Counted from the stretch's first letter, positions 51,052-61,040 are shown. The stretch: 64,000 nucleotides of DNA from an uncultured Pelagibacteraceae bacterium (GCA_902539445.1 CACBIY010000003.1:62001-126000), one strand, 5' to 3'. Notes: generated by a model from the letters alone, not told the origin. Numbers and translations: made by a program.

Positions 51052-51603
51052 CTAAAAATTTTTAATATAATAAACTCTAGTATCAATTCCGGTACTTAGA
51101 AAACTTAATGCTTCGCCACTTACAGTTATTGACTCGTCTATCCCAACATTATTTCCACTCACTGTGAACCCGGCAAAACACTTATTTTTCTCCTCATCCC
51201 ACTTAACAAATGTTTCATCAATTTTATTACCATTTATAGTGTAAATTTCATGTGCTCTAAAATTAAGAAAATTTGCTCCCATAATTGCACGTTGAGGAAT
51301 TAATTTTGTAGCTTTACAAACTTGCTCATAAACTTCATCCGTTAACTTAAAATGATCTGTGCCATCAAAGGTTACTAATATTCCTGAAGGCAATTTAGAA
51401 ATTAATTCACTTAATTTTTTCTCTTTGGCAATCCTCTCCTCTTCAAGTTTCATTTTTCTGACTAGTTCATCACCACCACCAAACATTATGTTAAGTACAA
51501 AAAACGATAATGATATTATTAGAATTATTAGTACCAAGCCACCAAACTGTTTTGTAGTCTCAGGTAAATATTTTACTTTATTTAAAAAATTCTCTTTTGA
51601 CAT
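51052..51603 (-). CDS. Membrane-anchored hypothetical protein
   Basis: Single TM, 183 aa intact ORF. Confidence 0.6.
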   Translation of the reverse strand: MSKENFLNKVKYLPETTKQFGGLVLIILIISLSFFVLNIMFGGGDELVRKMKLEEERIAKEKKLSELISKLPSGILVTFDGTDHFKLTDEVYEQVCKATKLIPQRAIMGANFLNFRAHEIYTINGNKIDETFVKWDEEKNKCFAGFTVSGNNVGIDESITVSGEALSFLSTGIDTRVYYIKNF

Positions 51604-51981
51604 TTAATCTTGTAACTTTCCATTTTTCCATATTCCTGATTTTTGAGTGCCATCAGACCAAGTGAAAGTTCCCTTGCCGTTCATAAAACCTTTTGCCCAT
51701 TCACCTTCATAAGTTGAACCATCTGGAAAAGTTAAAACACCTATGCCACTCCATTCACTATTTTTAAACTCACCTTTGTATATGTATCCGTTAGGCCAAG
51801 TTTCAACTCCTTGTCCATTTTTCTTAGTACCTACCCACTCACCTTCATAGGTAGTTTTATCTGTGTAAACCCATTTACCAAAACCGTTTTCACAATTTCC
51901 TTCTTTGCATCCTGTACTTCGAGCTGTCGCAACCGAGCTAATAAATAAACTTAAAATTATTGTTAGAAGATATTTTTTCAT
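51604..51981 (-). CDS. MORN-repeat protein (secreted)
   Basis: Repeats YEGEWVGTKKNGQG, YKGEFKNSEWSGIG, YEGEWAKGFMNGKG. Confidence 0.9.
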   Translation of the reverse strand: MKKYLLTIILSLFISSVATARSTGCKEGNCENGFGKWVYTDKTTYEGEWVGTKKNGQGVETWPNGYIYKGEFKNSEWSGIGVLTFPDGSTYEGEWAKGFMNGKGTFTWSDGTQKSGIWKNGKLQD

Positions 51982-52015
51982 AATAATATTTTACACAAAA
52001 TTATTTAAAAAAAAA

Positions 52016-52477
52016 TTATACTTTTTTGTCATCTTTGTTACATGAATAAATATAAATATATTTTTCAGAGTTTTCACTTTTCATATTTTTCGTTATTTCA
52101 TGAATTAATTCACCTGTTTTCCTTGTAATTATACCTGACTCAGAATAATTTTTTTCTTGATCAATTGATTTAAATAAAACCACATCTTTATTGACTACTT
52201 TGACATTAAGTTTTGATGAAACTGAGAGAAATGATGATAAACCTTTGATTAAAAGTGTTTCTGGTTTTTTTGATAAAATTTTAAAACTATCTAAACCCTT
52301 TTCATTTAAATCTTTAGCTAAAAAAGTTTGATAATTATATTCTGGATTTTTAATTATTTTTTTCTCTAAATCACAAACAAACTCGAGTTCAATATCTTCA
52401 TTTATACTTACATCTTTTGCTAAAGTTTGATTAAAAAATAACAAACTAATTAGTATAGTAAAAAAATATTTGATCAT
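52016..52477 (-). CDS. Secreted hypothetical protein
   Basis: Signal peptide, 153 aa. Confidence 0.55.
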   Translation of the reverse strand: MIKYFFTILISLLFFNQTLAKDVSINEDIELEFVCDLEKKIIKNPEYNYQTFLAKDLNEKGLDSFKILSKKPETLLIKGLSSFLSVSSKLNVKVVNKDVVLFKSIDQEKNYSESGIITRKTGELIHEITKNMKSENSEKYIYIYSCNKDDKKV

Positions 52478-52489
52478 TTAAATTTGTTT

Positions 52490-52526
52490 AAAAAAAAATC
52501 TCCCCCAACGTAGTTGGGAGAGATTT
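52490..52526 (-). terminator. Rho-independent terminator of tmoX
   Basis: Minus strand AAATCTCTCCCAAC-tac-GTTGGGGGAGATTTTTTTTT. Confidence 0.9.
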
Positions 52527-52548
52527 AAAGATTTAATTGCTGTTTACC

Positions 52549-53493
52549 TTATTTGGTAAAAGCTTTCCAAACTTTCTCGTTATCTTTCAGCCATTTTTTA
52601 GCTGCATCTTCGTGAGTCATTTTATCAATGTCCACTAAAGCTGCCATTGCTCCAATTTGACTTGTTGAGAAAGAAAGTTTTTTAAACATCTTAGCTGCAT
52701 CTGGATGAGTTTTTGGAAAGTCAGCGTTAACTGCTTTTTTCAAATAACCATCAGGCGAACCACATTTTCCATCTCCACCATCCTCAGGTCTGCAACCTGC
52801 AGTGTACGGAGGAAAGTCGATAAATGTAAAACCAGCACCATCTGTAAAGTTTGGTGTCCAGTTAAAGATAATTGTTCCTCTTCCTTCTTTTTCAGCTGCT
52901 GCTAACTCTGCCCAAAGTGCGTCTGCACTTCCAGCAAATTTAACCCACCAAAGATCTCCTAGACCTAAAGCGTCAACCCTCTGAGGGATTAAGTCACCGT
53001 GCCAAGTTTGTGGACCTTCCAACATTCTTCCTTTTCCGTCTGGAGAGTCAGGTGTTGTAAAGTTTTTAGCACAGTCTGGGTTTTTCAAAGCAGTCCAGTC
53101 TGGTAATCCTGGGCATAGACCTTTTTCAGCAACCCAGTTAGGATATCCCATATCCTCTAGAGTTCTAGCTTCATGATCACCCCAGTCAAGTAAACCACCT
53201 TTATCTAAAGCTGTTGTAAATGATTTACCAAAAGCAGATTCCCATACCTCGTGAGAGATAGTTACGTCACCAATTCTAATTGACTCGTATACTGCTTGTG
53301 AGTCAGCATTTACGTATTTAACGTTATTACCCATACTTTCCATTATTCCACCAATAACGTAAGCCATTACAATTTGACTTGACCAGTTATGAGTTGGGAT
53401 AACGATGGGTTTTTTGCTATCTGCATTTGATAAACCAGCAAAACTTACTGCTGAGATTATAACTGCAGAAATTAAAGATATTATTTTTCGCAT
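52549..53493 (-). CDS. tmoX: TMAO/glycine betaine-type periplasmic binding protein
   Basis: OpuAC fold; signal peptide, KPIVIPTHNWSSQIVMAYVIGGIMESMG. Confidence 0.88.
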   Translation of the reverse strand: MRKIISLISAVIISAVSFAGLSNADSKKPIVIPTHNWSSQIVMAYVIGGIMESMGNNVKYVNADSQAVYESIRIGDVTISHEVWESAFGKSFTTALDKGGLLDWGDHEARTLEDMGYPNWVAEKGLCPGLPDWTALKNPDCAKNFTTPDSPDGKGRMLEGPQTWHGDLIPQRVDALGLGDLWWVKFAGSADALWAELAAAEKEGRGTIIFNWTPNFTDGAGFTFIDFPPYTAGCRPEDGGDGKCGSPDGYLKKAVNADFPKTHPDAAKMFKKLSFSTSQIGAMAALVDIDKMTHEDAAKKWLKDNEKVWKAFTK

Positions 53494-53593
53494 TTATTCC
53501 CCTTTCTTAATATTAAGTGCATTGAGTATGTGCCTAAGTAAAATGATAGTCAACTACAAGATTTATATATATTATGTAGAGAGAATTATAAAA

Positions 53594-55933
53594 ATGTCGC
53601 AAACTACTTTAGATATTAAAGAGCCTGGTCTGAATGTTTTACCACCTGGAGTTGAAAGACATGTCGTTAACGCTGGTGGTCTTACAGGTTTGCAAATATT
53701 TCCGGATGATGAAATAGAAATCATTAATGAGGAAGGAAATCAAATTTGTGAAATCATTTGTTTTGATAAAGATGGAAAATCTGAGCTTGGAATTTTAAAT
53801 CAAAAAGAAAATTGTAAAAAAAGTTTTATTAAAGAGTTACTTAAAAGTAAAGATGAAAGCTCTTTAATAACAAACCTACAATTAAAAAAAAGAAATTTAG
53901 ATATTAATAAATCAAAATCATCAATTTTGTTTGATGAACAAACTCCAAGTGGTGAAAAAATTAAGATAAAATCTAAAGATAAATGCTACGTTATTTTTGC
54001 AGCTCCACAAAACAATATGCTGGTATCTGAGCAAAATCCCTCAAGCGATTTAACATTATATATTAAAAGATATAAAATAATTAATGATAAAGAATTATCA
54101 ATAATTCCTGATCCTATTTATGAGCCAAATTATGAGGAAAATATTGAGAGACAAACTGCAATTTCATTCGAAGTTAAAGAGGGAGATTTTATTCAAGTAA
54201 TAAGTCCAGCCGGTAGACAATGTTCTGACTTTGTGGCGTTCGATACAAAAAAACTTGATAAAAAAGTTGAAAAAGGTCTTGATTGGCAAACAACGAGGAC
54301 TTTTATGGGAAATACTTTTCCAGGTCCTGGTTTATTTTCAAAATTTTACGACACCGATCATGAACCATTAGTTGAAGTCATAAGAGATACTGTTGGAAAA
54401 CATGACACATTTAATCTTGCTTGTACTTCAAAATATTATGAAGACGCTGGCTATTTTGGTCATCCTAATTGCTCTGAAAACTTAAATAATGCAATGGCAA
54501 AATATGGTGTTCAAAAACAAAAAGGATGGCAGGCTATCAATTTATTTTTTAATACTTCAGCAACAGGTTTAAATTCGGTAATTTCAGACGAGTCTTACGC
54601 AAGACCTGGGGATTATGTAATGTTCAGAGCTTTAAAAGATTTAACAATTGGTACAACAGCTTGTCCTAGTGATATCGATGCATGTAATTCATGGAATCCA
54701 ACAGATATTTTTGTTAGAACCTATGATAAAAAAAAAGAATTTTCAAAATCTTTTGCATTTAGAATGAAAACAGACTCTGAAAAAAAACTTACTAGAAACT
54801 CCGGCTTTCACGAAAAAACCTCTAAGCTTACTAGAAATTTTATTGATGCTAGAGGTTTTTGGTTACCTAATGATTATACCAAGCATGGAGTTGTTGAGGA
54901 GTATAATGCTTGTAGAGAAAAAGCAGTATTAATTGATTTATCTGCTTTAAGAAAATTTGAAATTATAGGTCCTGATGCTGAAGAATTGATGAATTATACA
55001 TTAACTAGAAATATTAAAAAGCTTGCAGTTGGCCAAGTTGTTTACTCTGCGATGTGTTATGAAAACGGAATGATGTTTGATGATGGTACATTGTTGAGAT
55101 TAAGTGAGACAGGTTTTAGATGGATTTGTGGAGACGAATATGGTGGTGAATGGCTTAAAGAAATAGCTAAAAAGAAAAACTTTAAGGTCAATGTAAAAAA
55201 TTCAACAGATCAAATTAGTAATGTATCAATACAAGGTCCAAAAAGTAGAGAGATATTAAAAAAAATGATTTTTACTCCACCAACGCAACCTTCTATAGAT
55301 GAACTGGAATGGTTCAGATTTACTATTTGTAGAATTGAAAACCTTCAAGGTATTCCATTGATTGTTTCAAGAACAGGATATACTGGCGAACTTGGTTATG
55401 AAGTATGGTGTCATCCGAGTAATGCTTCTGAGGTTTGGGATAAACTTATGGAAGCTGGAAAAAATGAAGGCTTAATTCCAGCTGGATTTGCAGCTTTAGA
55501 CAAGCTTAGAATTGAAGCTGGTTTAATTTTATTTGGTAATGAATTTGATGGTCAACAAGATCCTTTTGAGGCCGGAATAGGTTTTGCTGTTCCATTAAAA
55601 ACTAAAGAAGAAGATTTCATTGGTAAAGAGGTTTTAAAAGAAAGAAAAGCAAATCCTCAAAAAAAACTTGTGGGTTTAGAACTTATTGGAAAAGAGGCAG
55701 CTGGACACGGTGATTGTGTACACGTTGGAAGATCTCAAGTAGGTGTGATAACTAGTGGTTGTTTATCCACGACTTTAAATAAAAATATAGCTTTATGTAG
55801 AATCGATACTCAATATTCAAGTGAAGGGACTGAAGTTGAGGTTGGTAAAATTGATGGTCATCAAAAAAGAATTGCTGCAAAAGTAGTTGGATTTCCGCAT
55901 TTCGATCCGAAGAAAACAAGAGTCAGATCCTAA
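53594..55933 (+). CDS. tdm: Trimethylamine N-oxide demethylase (DUF1989 region(s) plus GcvT domain)
   Basis: SPAGRQCSDFVAFD and TACPSDIDACN in DUF1989-like part, C-terminal GcvT; next to tmm/tmoXVW; start trimmed from 53405. Confidence 0.88.
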   Translation: MSQTTLDIKEPGLNVLPPGVERHVVNAGGLTGLQIFPDDEIEIINEEGNQICEIICFDKDGKSELGILNQKENCKKSFIKELLKSKDESSLITNLQLKKRNLDINKSKSSILFDEQTPSGEKIKIKSKDKCYVIFAAPQNNMLVSEQNPSSDLTLYIKRYKIINDKELSIIPDPIYEPNYEENIERQTAISFEVKEGDFIQVISPAGRQCSDFVAFDTKKLDKKVEKGLDWQTTRTFMGNTFPGPGLFSKFYDTDHEPLVEVIRDTVGKHDTFNLACTSKYYEDAGYFGHPNCSENLNNAMAKYGVQKQKGWQAINLFFNTSATGLNSVISDESYARPGDYVMFRALKDLTIGTTACPSDIDACNSWNPTDIFVRTYDKKKEFSKSFAFRMKTDSEKKLTRNSGFHEKTSKLTRNFIDARGFWLPNDYTKHGVVEEYNACREKAVLIDLSALRKFEIIGPDAEELMNYTLTRNIKKLAVGQVVYSAMCYENGMMFDDGTLLRLSETGFRWICGDEYGGEWLKEIAKKKNFKVNVKNSTDQISNVSIQGPKSREILKKMIFTPPTQPSIDELEWFRFTICRIENLQGIPLIVSRTGYTGELGYEVWCHPSNASEVWDKLMEAGKNEGLIPAGFAALDKLRIEAGLILFGNEFDGQQDPFEAGIGFAVPLKTKEEDFIGKEVLKERKANPQKKLVGLELIGKEAAGHGDCVHVGRSQVGVITSGCLSTTLNKNIALCRIDTQYSSEGTEVEVGKIDGHQKRIAAKVVGFPHFDPKKTRVRS

Positions 55934-56283
55934 TGCCAAAATCAGCAAAGGATTTATTGGAATTTTGGGAAGATCAGATGAAACTTTCTCATACCTCTAG
56001 TAATTACTTTTTTAGAAAATCGCCTTCACATTATCATATGATGCTTTTAGTAATGCATGCATATAAATATAAAGAAAATCTCACTGTTGAAGAGCTTAAG
56101 ACTAAACTATTTAAAACTTCACGTCCAAAGTCAGCTTTGATGATAAATGAGGCTTGTGAAAAAGGTTTTTTCTTCTTAGAAAAAACCTCAAATGACCAAA
56201 GAAAAAAGCACATTAAACCAAGTGAGAATTTTATTAACGAGTTCAATAATTATTTAGAAACGCTAAAACATCTGAGTTTTTAA
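55933..56283 (+). CDS. MarR-like winged-helix regulator
   Basis: FRKSPSHYHMMLLVMHAY..., wing-like EKTSNDQRKKHIKPSENF; start overlaps tdm stop. Confidence 0.6.
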   Translation: MPKSAKDLLEFWEDQMKLSHTSSNYFFRKSPSHYHMMLLVMHAYKYKENLTVEELKTKLFKTSRPKSALMINEACEKGFFFLEKTSNDQRKKHIKPSENFINEFNNYLETLKHLSF

Positions 56284-56363
56284 TATTTATACAAGTTTTA
56301 CTTATATTTTTTATATATATAAAAAACTATATATTTAAGTCGCACGAAAAATAAAGTTTGCAT

Positions 56364-57689
56364 ATGTCATTACCGACAAAAGCAAAAGTAGTAATAATCG
56401 GTGGGGGTATCCACGGTTTAAGCACTGCTTGGAAGTTATCTGAAACTTATAAAAATCCTGGTGACATCGTAGTCCTTGAAAAAAAAGACACTGCTGCTGG
56501 AGCAAGTGGAATTGCATGTGGAGTAGTTAGAAATAATTATTTTCAACCAGCAATGAGAGAATTGATGGCCCACTCAGTCTCTGTTTGGGAAAGTGATCCA
56601 AAAGCATTTAAATATAATCCAGTTGGTTATTTACAAATATCACCTGAGGTTATGCATGAAGACGTAGCAAGTATTTATGAGCAACAAAAAGCAATTGGGT
56701 ATGAGTCTGATTTTATAGAAGGTGAAAAGGATTGCATGAAATACATGAAGGGAATGTTTGATGACTGGCAAGCTAAAGGCATAACTTCAATTCTTCATGA
56801 AAAAAAGGGTGGATACGCCTTTAATAAAGACTCTATTAAAGCTCTAGAAAATAAATCTACTTCTAATGGTGTTCAAGTGATGAAAGGTGTAAAAGTTACA
56901 GGATTTAAAAGAGGAAGCAATAGTAAGGCGGTTACAGGAGTTGAAACAGATAAAGGCACAATCGATTGTGAGCAAGTAGTGATCGGGGCAGGACCGTGGG
57001 CTAGAGATTTTTGGAATATGCTTGAACTTCCTAAAACAGCAAACATCAAAGGTAAAGATGGTAAAATGCATGTAACTGACATGTGGACTTACTGGATGCT
57101 CCAAGAAGGGGTAATTGGTGTCGAACCAGATTACTTAAAAACAAATGATGGAAAACAGCCACCAGTGGTTCACGTAGACTCAACTGCACCACTATATTCT
57201 GATAAAACAAAAAAATTAATTACAGATAAAATTTGGGGAATTTATTATAAACCTGATATTGAAGGTTTAGGGGTTCAAGGTGGAACATCTCCTTACATTG
57301 TTAAAAAACATTTTGATCAGGTAAATGTTGATCCCTATGGAATTGAGTCTCCAGAGTATCAAACTACTGATGCATTTAGTGATATGTGGTGCTCTGCTTT
57401 AGCTCATTGTCAAAAAAGATTTGAGGGAAAATCTGATTTATATAGAAAAGGTCCATCAGGTGGTCTTGGATGCATGACACCGGACTCATTTCCAATCTTT
57501 GATAGATTTTTTGAAAACGTATACATGATTGCTGATGCTAACCACGGATATAAAATGATTGGTGTTGGTGAACTTGTGGCCAAAGAAATTCTTGGTACCG
57601 AAAGTGATTTATTAAAACCGTTTAGATTCAACCGTTACGAGAAGGGCGAACTTCACCCTACTTCGAACAGTCCGTTTCCTTGGAGTTAA
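56364..57689 (+). CDS. FAD-dependent oxidoreductase (DAO/SoxB-like), unassigned substrate
   Basis: VVIIGGGIHGLSTAWKLSE, ADANHGYKMIGVGELVAKEI. Confidence 0.85.
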   Translation: MSLPTKAKVVIIGGGIHGLSTAWKLSETYKNPGDIVVLEKKDTAAGASGIACGVVRNNYFQPAMRELMAHSVSVWESDPKAFKYNPVGYLQISPEVMHEDVASIYEQQKAIGYESDFIEGEKDCMKYMKGMFDDWQAKGITSILHEKKGGYAFNKDSIKALENKSTSNGVQVMKGVKVTGFKRGSNSKAVTGVETDKGTIDCEQVVIGAGPWARDFWNMLELPKTANIKGKDGKMHVTDMWTYWMLQEGVIGVEPDYLKTNDGKQPPVVHVDSTAPLYSDKTKKLITDKIWGIYYKPDIEGLGVQGGTSPYIVKKHFDQVNVDPYGIESPEYQTTDAFSDMWCSALAHCQKRFEGKSDLYRKGPSGGLGCMTPDSFPIFDRFFENVYMIADANHGYKMIGVGELVAKEILGTESDLLKPFRFNRYEKGELHPTSNSPFPWS

Positions 57690-57759
57690 ACTCTTAGCCT
57701 AGACACTAATAAATTTTTCAGTTACGCTTGAATAAAATTATAATTCATTGAGGGGAAAA

Positions 57760-59229
57760 ATGACGGATCTAGAAAAGCACGTAAACCGACCTGGTAGAGA
57801 CAAACAAGTTAAAAAAGTTAGAGAAAAAATTAACGAATTAGGAATTACTTATATTTATTATCAATTTATTTCTGTAACAGGAAGAGTTGTAGGTAAAGGA
57901 ATACCTGCAGATCATTGGGAAAGAACTGCAGAAAAAGGTTTTCAATTAGTATACGGAGCTACTGCAAACTTATTTTTAGATCGTCATAATAATTATATAG
58001 GTTATGGACCTGAAGCAATGGAATTAGTTGGTATCCCTGATCCAGAAACTTTCTGTCAATTACCATGGGACAAAAGAGTAGGAAGAGTTTTTGTAACATG
58101 TTTTAGAAATAGAGAAGAAAGACAAAATCCAGGTGGACATTTAACTTCTGACTGTAGAGGAAATTTGAGAATTTTTATGGATGAATTCCAGAAAAAGCAT
58201 GGTTTAGAATTAAGAGTTGGAACTGAGCCTGAAATGATGTGGTTGACAAAAAATGATGACGGTACTCCTACAGGAAAAGGGTTTTCTAAACCATTCTGTT
58301 ACCATATAGATCAATTTGAATCATTGAGACCAGTATTCATGAAAGTTATTGAATACGCAAAAGCTATGGGTTTAGACATGATTCAAGGAGACCATGAAGA
58401 TGCTCCAGGTCAATTAGAATTAAATTGGACTTACGACAACGTACTTCGAAATGCAGACAGACTTTCAACTTATAGACAAATATGTGCTCAAGTTGCTAGA
58501 GAACATAATCTAATTGCATGTTTTATGACCAAACCATTCATGGGAGTTTCTGCAAGTGGTTGTCATACAAATATGTCTTTGTGGAAAGGTGGAAAAATTA
58601 AAACAAACAAACTTGGACACAAATCTTTACCAGGAGTTGAAGAAGTTTTTGGTTATGTTGAAGGTGGAACTAATACATTTATGCCTGATACGAAAGATAT
58701 GCAATTGCCAGGTAAAATTGGATTACAATCAATAGCGGGTATTATGGAACACCTTCCTGCTTTAACAGCCTTAGGATCTTCAACAGTAAATTCTTATAGA
58801 AGATTATGGGATCAAGGTTTTTGGGCGCCTGTTTATGCTGATTGGGGTTATCAAAATAGAACTTGTGGATTAAGAGTATCGGCTCCAGGAAGATTTGAAT
58901 ATAGATCTGTTGACTCAATGCATAATCCTTATTTATTAGGTGCTGCATTATTAAAAGCTTGTGATCATGGAATAAGTAATAAAATGAAACCTGCTGATCC
59001 TGAATCTAGAAATATTTACGAAGCTCAAAAAGCTGGTAAGGATGTAAAAAAACTTCCTTTAAGTTTAGGAGAGGCTTTGGAAAGGTTATCAGAAGATGAG
59101 GTAATTAAATCAGCTATGCCTGATGAAATGTATAAAGTTTTTCATTGGTATAAAAATGATGAATGGGAAAGATTTTTAGGAGCAACAACTCAATGGGATC
59201 TAGATACTTATCTAGATTGCTTACCATAA
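57760..59229 (+). CDS. gmaS: Gamma-glutamylmethylamide synthetase (glutamine synthetase family)
   Basis: GS-fold (GDHEDAPGQLELNW, GVSASGCHTNMSLW), adjacent to NMG synthase subunits. Confidence 0.9.
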   Translation: MTDLEKHVNRPGRDKQVKKVREKINELGITYIYYQFISVTGRVVGKGIPADHWERTAEKGFQLVYGATANLFLDRHNNYIGYGPEAMELVGIPDPETFCQLPWDKRVGRVFVTCFRNREERQNPGGHLTSDCRGNLRIFMDEFQKKHGLELRVGTEPEMMWLTKNDDGTPTGKGFSKPFCYHIDQFESLRPVFMKVIEYAKAMGLDMIQGDHEDAPGQLELNWTYDNVLRNADRLSTYRQICAQVAREHNLIACFMTKPFMGVSASGCHTNMSLWKGGKIKTNKLGHKSLPGVEEVFGYVEGGTNTFMPDTKDMQLPGKIGLQSIAGIMEHLPALTALGSSTVNSYRRLWDQGFWAPVYADWGYQNRTCGLRVSAPGRFEYRSVDSMHNPYLLGAALLKACDHGISNKMKPADPESRNIYEAQKAGKDVKKLPLSLGEALERLSEDEVIKSAMPDEMYKVFHWYKNDEWERFLGATTQWDLDTYLDCLP

Positions 59230-59253
59230 GAAATACAGAAAGAGGAAAAGTAT

Positions 59254-60198
59254 ATGTGTGGAATTGCGGGATTAATTCATAGAGGGAAATCTTCGAAAGT
59301 TGGTCATGAGCTTCAAGGTATGTTGCAAGCTCTGAAACATAGAGGAGAAGACTCTACAGGTTATGCTTTATATGGAGATACCGATGGAAAAAATTTTATC
59401 ATGCGTTTTAAAGTTGGAGAAAACGTTGGTGAAGGTAGTACATCAGTTGCTGAAGATGTGTCTGTTTATGATGAAAGAAAAAAAATTGTTGATAGTTATC
59501 TTAACGAAATGGGTGCAAAAATTATTAAAGAGGAAAGAATACTCCCCTACTCATTAAGATATGAAATAGAATATAATAAAAAAGATTTATTAGAATTTTC
59601 ACAAAAGATTGAGAGCATTCCAGGAGTAGAAATACTTTCAATGGGTAAATCATTAGAAGTAATTAAGGATCTCGGAAACGCTAAGATGGTTTGTGATAGA
59701 TATAATTTAGATAAGCTTGTTGGTACTCACGCAATTGGGCATGCAAGAATGGCAACTGAGTCTGGTGTAGATATCAAATCTGCTCACCCGTTCTGGGGTT
59801 ATCCGTTTAGCGATGTATCAGTTGTTCATAATGGTCAGCTTACAAATTATTGGAACAATAGAAGAGCTCTAGAAAATAAAGGAATGAGATTTATGTCTGA
59901 GTGTGACTCAGAACTTATTGCTGTTTATTTAGCAGAAAAAATGAGAGATGGCGCATCTTTAGAAGAAGGTATGAAAGAGTCTCTAACTGGTTTAGATGGT
60001 GTCTTTACTTATTTTGTAGCTACAAAAGACTCTTTAGGTATGGCAAAAGACACTATGGCTGCTAAACCTTTAGTCTTGTATGAGTCTGATGATTTAGTAG
60101 CGATGGGTTCAGAGGAAATAGCAATAAGATCAATTTTACCACAAGAAATTGATACTTATGATCCATTCGATGGAGAGGTAAAAGTATGGCAAATATAA
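59254..60198 (+). CDS. mgsA: N-methylglutamate synthase subunit A (class II glutamine amidotransferase-like)
   Basis: MCGIAGLIHRG, GHARMATESGVDIKSAHPFWG. Confidence 0.9.
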   Translation: MCGIAGLIHRGKSSKVGHELQGMLQALKHRGEDSTGYALYGDTDGKNFIMRFKVGENVGEGSTSVAEDVSVYDERKKIVDSYLNEMGAKIIKEERILPYSLRYEIEYNKKDLLEFSQKIESIPGVEILSMGKSLEVIKDLGNAKMVCDRYNLDKLVGTHAIGHARMATESGVDIKSAHPFWGYPFSDVSVVHNGQLTNYWNNRRALENKGMRFMSECDSELIAVYLAEKMRDGASLEEGMKESLTGLDGVFTYFVATKDSLGMAKDTMAAKPLVLYESDDLVAMGSEEIAIRSILPQEIDTYDPFDGEVKVWQI

Positions 60199-61040
60199 AA
60201 AGTGTTTCAAAGAAAACTAAAGCCCAAGCAATGGGTATGCACACTGAGGTTTTAACAGGAAGAACTCAACAAAAATTTTTCAATCCTGATGAGGCAGAAA
60301 ACTTTTATTACTTTGGAACTCATGATGTTGATTTTAATAAAAGAACTGACCTAGATGTAAAAGATATGACTGCTGCAGAAGCAAATAAAGAAATAGATAA
60401 TTTGATGGGACAAGGTTATGGAACAATCGTAATTAAAAACCCACAAGGTAAACATAGTTTAGGTGTTGGTATTTTAAATAAATTAAATTTAATTTTTGAA
60501 GGAAGTTTAGGATATTTTGGAATGGGTTCATGTGATGGTCCAATAGTTCGAATCAATGGAAGAGTTGGATGGTCTTGTGCAGAAAATTTGATGGCAGGTA
60601 AAGTTGTAATTGAGAAAAATGCTGGATCCTGTTTTGGAGCTGCTATCAGAGGTGGTGATTTAATCTGTAAAGGTAGTGTTGGTGCAAGAACAGGTATTGA
60701 TATGAAAGGTGGAACAATAATTATTGGTGGTGATGCGGGTGCGTTTACTGGATTTATGATGCAAAGAGGAAGAATCATCATTCTGGGTGATGTCGGTATA
60801 AATTTAGGTGACTCGATGTATGATGGGACAATTTTCGTAGGTGGAGAAATTGGCTCTTATGGTAGTGATGCTGTAGATGCCGAGTTGACTAAAAGTGACC
60901 AAGATTGGTTAAAAAGAAAATTAAAGGTTGCTGAGATCGGTGAAAATTTTGATGTAAGTAAAATGAAAAAAATTGTAGCGGGTAAAAAACTTTGGAATTA
61001 CGATAACTTAGAACCTACTGAGAAAAAAGGAGCAATTTAA
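60186..61040 (+). CDS. mgsB: N-methylglutamate synthase subunit B (GltS alpha C-terminal GXGXG-like)
   Basis: beta-helix repeats GGDLICKGSVGARTGIDMKGGTIIIGGDAGAF. Confidence 0.9.
   Translation: MANIKSVSKKTKAQAMGMHTEVLTGRTQQKFFNPDEAENFYYFGTHDVDFNKRTDLDVKDMTAAEANKEIDNLMGQGYGTIVIKNPQGKHSLGVGILNKLNLIFEGSLGYFGMGSCDGPIVRINGRVGWSCAENLMAGKVVIEKNAGSCFGAAIRGGDLICKGSVGARTGIDMKGGTIIIGGDAGAFTGFMMQRGRIIILGDVGINLGDSMYDGTIFVGGEIGSYGSDAVDAELTKSDQDWLKRKLKVAEIGENFDVSKMKKIVAGKKLWNYDNLEPTEKKGAI

Noticed and set aside
53405-53593. N-terminal extension of the tdm ORF (63 extra residues)
   Set aside because: Overlaps tmoX antisense and intergenic region; Tdm-like sequence begins at Met 53594.
60416-60781. 121-aa minus-strand ORF
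   Set aside because: Shadow ORF created by repetitive glycine/beta-helix codons of mgsB.
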